In this document: piece by piece, positions 58,733 through 64,000 of the stretch
Layout of the letters: each line of letters opens with the position of its first letter
Numbering within the stretch: the first letter of the stretch is position 1
DNA from: Mesorhizobium_K quangtriensis
Lineage (GTDB): Bacteria > Pseudomonadota > Alphaproteobacteria > Rhizobiales > Rhizobiaceae
DNA: 64,000 nt
Assembly (NCBI RefSeq): GCF_040081925.1
Contig: NZ_JBEBMF010000002.1
Location: 992,001-1,056,000 of the forward strand
Direction of reading: 5' to 3'
Position numbers and translations under genes: made by a program
The notes under the pieces: generated by a model
What the model was told of the DNA's origin: nothing
Seen by the model: the letters and a program-made list of their open reading frames with translations, nothing else
Database searches by the model: none

Positions 58733-59983
58733 TCAGCCCTTGAATTCCAGGATGTAAAGGCCGCCATTGTAGTCGTTGGCGTAGACCAGCCCCTCCTTGT
58801 CGACATAGACGTCGCAGTTCTGGATCACCTTCTTGCGGTTGGGGCGCCGGTCCATCAGGGTTGCCGGCTCCGGCGGAACGAACGCGCCGACCTCTTCCGG
58901 GCGGTACTGGTTGCTGATGTCGAAGACACGAATGCCGGCGTTCTGCAGCGTCGCGAAGATGTATTTCGAGCTGACCAGACCGTCCGGCCGGTTTTCATAG
59001 ATGTTGTGCGGGCCGAAATGGCCGCCCTTGGACTTGTAGTTGGCCTCGGCCGGTTCCGGGAACGTCGAGATGCTGACCGGATTCGACGGCTCGCGCATAT
59101 CGAAAAGCCAGATCGGCTTGAAGCCGTCCTCGTAATTGTCGAGGACAGACTCGTCAGCCACGACCAGAAGGTCGCGGTCGGGCAGCATCAGGCAGTTGTG
59201 CGTGCCGCCTTTGAACGGCGGAGACCAGTTACGGTGCACCTTCAGCTTCGGATTTGTGGCGTCCTTGACGTCGAGGATGACAAGCCCCGCGTCGCGCCAT
59301 GCGCAGTATGCGGTGTCACCGGAAACCGTTGGGTGGTGCAGGCCGGCGCGCCTGTCCGAGGTCGGCACCTCGCCTGCTGCCTCGTTCATGCCCGGCAGCC
59401 AGTAGCGTCCGGCCTCGACGGGATTGGCGGGATCGGACATGTCGATGGTGATGAAGATGTAGTCGGTGAAGCCGTCAAGCAGCGCCGAGGCATAGGCGTA
59501 GCGACCGCCGGTGTACCAGATGCGGTGGATGCCGCCGCCCTTGACCGGCATGAAGCCGATCTTGCGCGGCTTGCCGGGGGTCGAGATGTCGTAGACGGCC
59601 ATGCCGGCAGTCCAGTTCTTTTCCACGACACCCGAAGCCGTACCGACCTTCTTGCCGATCTGGCCGGTGTAGTAGGCCTTCTCGTCCTGGAATTCGGCCG
59701 ATGCGAACATATCCTTGGCGTTGATGACCAGCAGCAGGTCGCCATAAGTCTGGAGATGGATGTTCCAAGTGTTCGGTGGCGCGGCGATATAGTCCACTCC
59801 GACCGGATTGCGGGGATCGCGCACGTCGACCACGCTGAAGCCCTTGGAGAACATGTGGCCGATATAGGCGAAGCCCTTGTTGACCATGAGTTGCACGCCG
59901 TCCGGCCGGCCGCCTTGGTCGCTGTGGCCAATGAGCGTCATGTTGCGGGCAAAGTCGGGCTTGGGCAGGCTGGACGCAGACAT
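58733..59983 (-). CDS. LVIVD-repeat beta-propeller protein
   Basis: 416 aa, no signal peptide, so cytoplasmic. Repeats of about 45-60 residues with the LVIVD-like core (GFSVVDVRDPRNPVGVDYI; MAVYDISTPGKPRKIGF; IFITIDMSDPANPVEAGRY; GLVILDVKDATNPKLKVH; IWLFDMREPSNPVSISTF; IRVFDISNQYRPEEVGAF) predict a seven-bladed propeller. Conserved His in GGIHRIWY, LHHPTVSG, GTHNCLMLPDRD and GHFGPHNIYEN could bind metal at the centre. Enzymatic role unknown. Placed between a binding protein and an FAD oxidase. Confidence 0.88.
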   Translation of the reverse strand: MSASSLPKPDFARNMTLIGHSDQGGRPDGVQLMVNKGFAYIGHMFSKGFSVVDVRDPRNPVGVDYIAAPPNTWNIHLQTYGDLLLVINAKDMFASAEFQDEKAYYTGQIGKKVGTASGVVEKNWTAGMAVYDISTPGKPRKIGFMPVKGGGIHRIWYTGGRYAYASALLDGFTDYIFITIDMSDPANPVEAGRYWLPGMNEAAGEVPTSDRRAGLHHPTVSGDTAYCAWRDAGLVILDVKDATNPKLKVHRNWSPPFKGGTHNCLMLPDRDLLVVADESVLDNYEDGFKPIWLFDMREPSNPVSISTFPEPAEANYKSKGGHFGPHNIYENRPDGLVSSKYIFATLQNAGIRVFDISNQYRPEEVGAFVPPEPATLMDRRPNRKKVIQNCDVYVDKEGLVYANDYNGGLYILEFKG

Positions 59984-60033
59984 CTTGGGAAGTCCTGTTG
60001 CTGTGGCGCCGTAAAACGCCGTGACTGTCGGAA

Positions 60034-60062
60034 TTCGGGGGCGGCGCGTGGCCGCCCCCGAA
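60034..60062 (-). terminator. Intercistronic hairpin after the binding-protein gene
   Basis: Perfect 12-bp arms TTCGGGGGCGGC (60034-60045) and GCCGCCCCCGAA (60051-60062), 5-base loop, 7 bp after the binding-protein stop, with only two T following on the minus strand. Confidence 0.7.
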
Positions 60063-60069
60063 ACGCTTG

Positions 60070-61179
60070 TCAGTTCACGCCCCAGATCTTGGCGTAGGCG
60101 TCGGCATAGCCGTTGCCGGGGTCGTAGATGTTCTTGGGGCCGCCATCGTGCTCGATGTTGGATGGAAGGAAGAGGTGGGCCGGAGCGACGAAGCCGCTGT
60201 CCTTCTCTCCGCTGAGCGCGCGGTTGGCTTCGTCGACGATCTGCCAGCCTTGCAGGAAGAGAGGCTCTGCCACGGTGGCCGCCTGATATTCTCCGGCGCG
60301 AATACGCTGGAACGCGACCTCGCTGCCGTCACCAGCAGAGATGGCGAGCGGGTTGCCCGTTCCGCCGATGCCGGCGGCTGCCAGCGATGGAGCCATGAAG
60401 TCGAAAGTCAGGTCGTTGATGCTGAGCGATGTCGTCCAGGCATCGCCGTAGCGCTGCAGCAGCGAGGTGGTGAGCTGCGGCATGCGGTTTGAGGCGTCGG
60501 CAAGCGGTGTGTCGACGATCTCAAGCACCTTGCTTTCGCCGCAGGCCTTGATGACTTCGGCCATCGCATCGGACTTCTTGACCGCGATCTCGTAGGTGCT
60601 GTCGGTGAAGATCACCGCGCCGACCTTGCCGTTCAGTTCGGCACAGGGGTAGGACGCGGCTGCGCGTGCGACTTCGAGCGGATCGGTCGTGATGTTGGTG
60701 AAGATCGGCAGAGTATCATGCGGGCCGGATTTGCCGTAGGCATGCCAGCCGACGACGACGATGCCCTGCTTGGCCGCATCCTCAATCACCGCCGCCTGCT
60801 CCGTGGCGTCGATGCCGCCCAGGACAATAACGTCAGGCTTGGAAGCAATCGCCTGGTTGAGCGCGGTGGCGCGACCGGCAACCGAACCCTGGCCATCGCT
60901 TTCCTTGAAGGTCCAGCCGATCCTTTCGGCGGCGGCCTTGACTCCCTCGCCAGCGCCGCGGGCACCGCCATTACGCTGGTCAGTCGAGACATAGATGATG
61001 GTCTTGCCCGGCAGCGCCTTCGGCCCGGTGGTCGGACCGCTCCACGGCGCATTCGGCGTGCTGACCTTGGCAACGAAATCCTTGGCGTCGGACACCGCAT
61101 CGGCTGATGCCGACGCGATACCGAGCGCCGACACCGCGCACAGGGCGGCGGCAAACTGCAATTTCCTTGTAAGCCTCAT
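60070..61179 (-). CDS. Periplasmic sugar-binding protein (Peripla_BP_4 family)
   Basis: 369 aa. Signal peptide 1-26 (MRLTRKLQFAAALCAVSALGIASASA). The mature part has KTIIYVSTDQRNGGARGAGEGVKAAAERIGWTF, DVIVLGGIDATEQAAVI, GIVVVGWHAYG, GAVIFTDSTYEIAVKKSDAMAEVI. It is rather diverged from RbsB, with an extra N-terminal segment (KVSTPNAPWSGPTTGPKAL) of the type seen in some rhizobial members. ATG 61179 follows GGGAGGAG. Third gene after ATPase and permease, an order opposite to the other importers here. Substrate unknown. Confidence 0.9.
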   Translation of the reverse strand: MRLTRKLQFAAALCAVSALGIASASADAVSDAKDFVAKVSTPNAPWSGPTTGPKALPGKTIIYVSTDQRNGGARGAGEGVKAAAERIGWTFKESDGQGSVAGRATALNQAIASKPDVIVLGGIDATEQAAVIEDAAKQGIVVVGWHAYGKSGPHDTLPIFTNITTDPLEVARAAASYPCAELNGKVGAVIFTDSTYEIAVKKSDAMAEVIKACGESKVLEIVDTPLADASNRMPQLTTSLLQRYGDAWTTSLSINDLTFDFMAPSLAAAGIGGTGNPLAISAGDGSEVAFQRIRAGEYQAATVAEPLFLQGWQIVDEANRALSGEKDSGFVAPAHLFLPSNIEHDGGPKNIYDPGNGYADAYAKIWGVN

Positions 61180-61229
61180 GTTTTTACTCCTCCCGAAGTA
61201 TGCTTCTCCGCGACATGCGAAGGCTTGTG

Positions 61230-62297
61230 TCATCCGCCTGCTGGCGGATGTGCGTTGCTCGGCGCCGGTGCGGCCGCGGGCCTTGCGAGACCGCGACGCT
61301 TCTGCGCATAGCCCGCAAGGCCGATGGCAATCAGAAGCGTGACGCCGTTGAAGAGCGGCTCGATGTAGAACGCGCCGCCGAATTGCTGGATGCCGGATAT
61401 GCCGACCGCGAGGATCGCCACGCCGACGATCGTGCCCCAGACGTTGACGCGGCCGGGACGGATGGTGGTCGATCCTAGGAACGCGCCAACCAGAGCGGGC
61501 AGAAGATATTCGAGGCCGACGCTTGCCTGACCGATACGCAGGCGAGCAGCCAGCAGCAGGCCGGCCAGTGCGCCCAGCAACCCCGCCGCGACGAAGGCTC
61601 CGATGATAAAGCGTCGGTTGGGAATGCCGTTCAGTTCGGCCGCACGCGGATTTGCGCCGATCGCATAGAGGCAGCGGCCGATCGGCGTGTATTCCATGAC
61701 GATCCACATGACGAGGCTGATGACGAGCACGTAGAACGCGACGACGGGAATGCCGAAGGGTTGCCACGTGTAGAGACCGGTGAAGCCCGGAGGCAGCATG
61801 CCGACGATCTGGCGGCCCTCCGTGTACCAGAGGGCGATTGCGTAGAGCACCGTACCGGTGCCGAGCGTGGCGATGAAGGAATCGATGCGCGCGATCTCCA
61901 CCAGCAAGCCGTTGAGCAGCCCGAGGAAGCATCCGGCCAAAAGAACGATCACCACGACAGCCGGCCAGGGAAGGCCGACGTTGGTCTGGAGAGCGATCGC
62001 CAGAATGTGCCACAGCACGATACCGTATCCGACGGTAAGATCGATTCGGCCCGCCGCCATCGGGATCATCGCCGCCAGCGACAGGATAGCGATGATCGCC
62101 TTGTCGCCGAGGATGGAACGCAGGTTCAGCATCGTCGGGAAGGTGTTGGGCAGGAGGATCGAGAAGATGACGATCAGCAGCACCGTGAAGATGAGCAGGC
62201 CATAGACCGGAATGAGCCTGGCGATCTTCTGGCCAAGCGACATCGTCTCCAATTCGACGGCGGTCGGCTCCAGTGCAGTCGACTTGACGGATTGCAT
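61230..62297 (-). CDS. Sugar ABC transporter permease (RbsC type)
   Basis: 355 aa, BPD_transp_2 family, about nine to ten spans. Core motifs: MAAGRIDLTVGYGIVLWHIL, CFLGLLNGLLVEIARIDSFIATLGTGTVLYAI, RCLYAIGANPRAAELNGIPNRRF, GRVNVWGTIVGVAIL. The family's usual GGIDLS motif is GRIDLT. ATG 62297; 4 bp after the ATPase gene. Confidence 0.92.
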   Translation of the reverse strand: MQSVKSTALEPTAVELETMSLGQKIARLIPVYGLLIFTVLLIVIFSILLPNTFPTMLNLRSILGDKAIIAILSLAAMIPMAAGRIDLTVGYGIVLWHILAIALQTNVGLPWPAVVVIVLLAGCFLGLLNGLLVEIARIDSFIATLGTGTVLYAIALWYTEGRQIVGMLPPGFTGLYTWQPFGIPVVAFYVLVISLVMWIVMEYTPIGRCLYAIGANPRAAELNGIPNRRFIIGAFVAAGLLGALAGLLLAARLRIGQASVGLEYLLPALVGAFLGSTTIRPGRVNVWGTIVGVAILAVGISGIQQFGGAFYIEPLFNGVTLLIAIGLAGYAQKRRGLARPAAAPAPSNAHPPAGG

Positions 62298-62301
62298 GTG
62301 T

Positions 62302-63855
62302 CTATCGACCTCCAGCCTGAATTGGGACGGCGCGGTGCGAGGTGCTTTCCGCCATGGATGAGGCAAGCGTCACGGCCTCTACGCTCATCGCACCTTCATC
62401 GATCTCGCTCTCGATCTTCCCGTTGCGAAACACGAGGGCGCGATGGCAGATAGCCGCCACCTCCTCGAAATCGGTGGAGATGAGCAGGATGGCTTGGCCG
62501 GCCTCGAGCTGGCGCGCGAGCAGCCGGTAGATTTCGTTCTTGGCTCCTACATCGACGCCGGCGGTGGGGTCTTCGAGGATGAGAACCTCGGGCGCGACGC
62601 GGATCCAACGTGACAATACGACCTTCTGCTGGTTGCCTCCCGAAAGGCTTTCGATCGGCGCTTCGGGCGCATTCGGCACGAGGCCGACGCTGCGGCCGGC
62701 ATCTCGGCATTCCGCAACCTCCGCGGCGGGCGATCTCCACGACAGCAGACTGCTACCGATCGCGAGCGGATTCAGATACATGTTCTCCCGGATCGACAGT
62801 CCGGGCGCGATCGATTCCGCAAGGCGATCCGCACCGATCACGCCAAGGCCTCCCGCGATTGCCTTATCGGGAGAGGAATGATCCAGCCGCTTTCCGTGGA
62901 TCGTAACGGTCCCGGAAACCTGCGGTTCGTCGCCGATCAGGATGCGGCTGACCACTTCGTGGCCGGCGCCACGCAGGCCAACGAGGCCGACGATCTCGCC
63001 ACGCTTGACGGAAAAGGATACCGGGCCAACGGTTTCGCCGGCAACATCCGTGCAGACGAGGACCGTCTCGGACTCCTTGCTGGGTGGCCGCACGAAGGCG
63101 TTTTCCAGCGCGCGCCCGATGATGGAACTGACCAGGCTTTCCGGGTTCGACTCCGAGGTCCGCCGCGAATCCGCTACGCGGCCATCGCGCAGCACGAGAA
63201 GGCAATCCGAGATGGCGAAAATCTCGTCGAGGCGGTGAGAAACGTAGATCATGCTGACGCCGCGCTTCTTGAGGCCGCGCAGCACGGAAAACAGCACTTC
63301 GACGTCGTCCTTCGGCAGGCTGGCCGTCGGTTCGTCCAGAACCAGCACGCTTGCCCCGATGCCAACGGCGCGGGCGATCGCAACCAGCGACTTTTCGGTG
63401 CGCGTGAGATCGCTGACCCGTTTGCGCGGGTCGATGGCCGGCGCGATATCCTTGAGCGACTGTCGCGCCTGCTCTTCAACCCGCGTCCAGTCGATGAGGC
63501 CGAACCGGCGCGTGAAGCCCTGCGCCATGGCGATGTTCTCGGCGACCGTCATCCACTCGATCAGGCCAAGATCCTGATGGACGAAAGCGATCGCGTGGCG
63601 GTCGCGGCGAAGATCATAGGGCTTGCCGTCGAGCATGACTTCGCCGCTGTCGGCGGCGATGACGCCCGCCAGTATCTTCACCAGCGTGGATTTGCCGGCG
63701 CCGTTCTGCCCGAGAAGGGCGAGGATTTCGCCACGCGGCAGCGTCAGGTCGACATCCTGCACCGCCTTCGTCGCGCCAAACGTCTTGTAGAGCCCCCTGA
63801 TGGTCAGGGCATCGGACGCGCCAGCTTCGGGCACAAGAGCAGCCTCGGTCGTCAT
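62302..63855 (-). CDS. Sugar ABC transporter ATP-binding protein, RbsA type
   Basis: 517 aa double ATPase. First half: Walker A GQNGAGKSTLVK, degenerate signature LTRTEKSLVAIARAV, Walker B VLVLDEPTASLPKDD. Second half: relaxed Walker A GLRGAGHEV, signature LSGGNQQKVVLSRW, Walker B VLILEDPTAGVD, where Glu-Asp order replaces the usual Asp-Glu, as in some RbsA proteins. ATG 63855 follows GGGGAGGAGGG. First gene of the operon extending to the MFS gene at 56099. Confidence 0.93.
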   Translation of the reverse strand: MTTEAALVPEAGASDALTIRGLYKTFGATKAVQDVDLTLPRGEILALLGQNGAGKSTLVKILAGVIAADSGEVMLDGKPYDLRRDRHAIAFVHQDLGLIEWMTVAENIAMAQGFTRRFGLIDWTRVEEQARQSLKDIAPAIDPRKRVSDLTRTEKSLVAIARAVGIGASVLVLDEPTASLPKDDVEVLFSVLRGLKKRGVSMIYVSHRLDEIFAISDCLLVLRDGRVADSRRTSESNPESLVSSIIGRALENAFVRPPSKESETVLVCTDVAGETVGPVSFSVKRGEIVGLVGLRGAGHEVVSRILIGDEPQVSGTVTIHGKRLDHSSPDKAIAGGLGVIGADRLAESIAPGLSIRENMYLNPLAIGSSLLSWRSPAAEVAECRDAGRSVGLVPNAPEAPIESLSGGNQQKVVLSRWIRVAPEVLILEDPTAGVDVGAKNEIYRLLARQLEAGQAILLISTDFEEVAAICHRALVFRNGKIESEIDEGAMSVEAVTLASSMAESTSHRAVPIQAGGR

Positions 63856-64000
63856 GACGTGCCCTCCTCCCCAGAACGGCTCATGAATTCGATAGCGATA
63901 CAATGCTGGCCATTTTTCTAAAAATATGCAAGAACAATCTTATTCGTGCAGTGCACACAAACATTTCTGCGTCTTTCGACAGCGTTCGCGGCCTGACAGA
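63856..64000. promoter_or_regulatory. Promoter region of the sugar ABC operon (window edge)
   Basis: AT-rich segment upstream of the first operon gene. An 11-bp dyad GTGCA-G-TGCAC lies at 63946-63956, and GAACAATCTTATTC just before it is a weak inverted repeat. Either may be a repressor site. The regulator gene is probably outside the window. Confidence 0.4.

Noticed and set aside
1..64000. tRNA, rRNA, CRISPR, insertion sequence, integrase or phage genes
   Set aside because: None was recognised on either strand by reading; a covariance-model tRNA scan and a transposase profile search would settle this and could not be run.

Overview
The window reads as one contiguous, high-GC chromosomal segment of an alphaproteobacterium of the order Hyphomicrobiales (Rhizobiales), most like Mesorhizobium/Aminobacter-type Phyllobacteriaceae. 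The evidence is a complete PhyR-NepR-EcfG general stress locus with its own promoter type, HWE-family histidine kinases, a pstSCAB-phoU-phoB cluster in rhizobial order, and an unusual density of ABC sugar importers. No tRNA, rRNA, CRISPR array, insertion sequence or phage gene was seen. The genus is an inference from gene content only.

Layout. 1-3.9 kb: sugar ABC importer (ATPase cut by the window edge, binding protein) with a LacI regulator and a perfect palindromic operator. 4-10.3 kb: signalling block with a CHASE2 adenylate cyclase, two divergent OmpR-type regulators and a soluble GAF-PAS hybrid kinase. 10.5-16.6 kb: small envelope proteins, an MhqO/MhqD-like ring-cleavage dioxygenase and hydrolase with two tandem acetyltransferases, a sulfatase/phosphonate monoester hydrolase and a two-domain PRC-barrel protein. 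16.6-23.2 kb: general stress island, with nepR-ecfG and phyR divergent, two HWE kinases and several small envelope genes. Exact GGAAC-N16/17-CGTT promoters precede nepR-ecfG, phyR, a DUF883 gene, a DUF1328 gene, a small secreted-type protein, and a distant 59-aa membrane protein at 6.4 kb. 23.3-28.1 kb: xylose-type importer xylFGH with a divergent ROK regulator. 28.1-34.5 kb: phosphate system pstSCAB-phoU-phoB with a three-unit PHO box, but no phoR. 34.9-40.4 kb: a 1233-aa five-PAS hybrid kinase and an isolated glycosyltransferase.

40.4-50.6 kb: a ten-gene operon and divergent DeoR regulator. It combines a binding protein, two permeases, two ATPases and a small membrane protein with DhaK, DhaL, an LsrF-type aldolase/thiolase and a short-chain dehydrogenase. 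This looks like import, oxidation, phosphorylation and carbon-carbon cleavage of a polyol or ketose, and is the best candidate here for an undescribed pathway. Its two ATPases are asymmetric, and both deviations map to the same composite ATP site.

50.6-56 kb: glycosyltransferase plus RmlC-like cupin, a TIM-barrel sugar isomerase, a truncated GMC oxidoreductase remnant, a DapA-family enzyme (probably a pyrroline-4-hydroxy-2-carboxylate deaminase) and an FAD oxidoreductase. 56-64 kb: an apparent operon of ATPase, permease, binding protein, LVIVD-repeat beta-propeller, FAD-linked oxidase and MFS transporter, a second candidate for unknown sugar or sugar-acid catabolism.

A recurrent theme is that all five ABC binding-protein genes are followed within about 25 bases by a GC-rich hairpin with little or no U tract, placed before the next gene of the operon.
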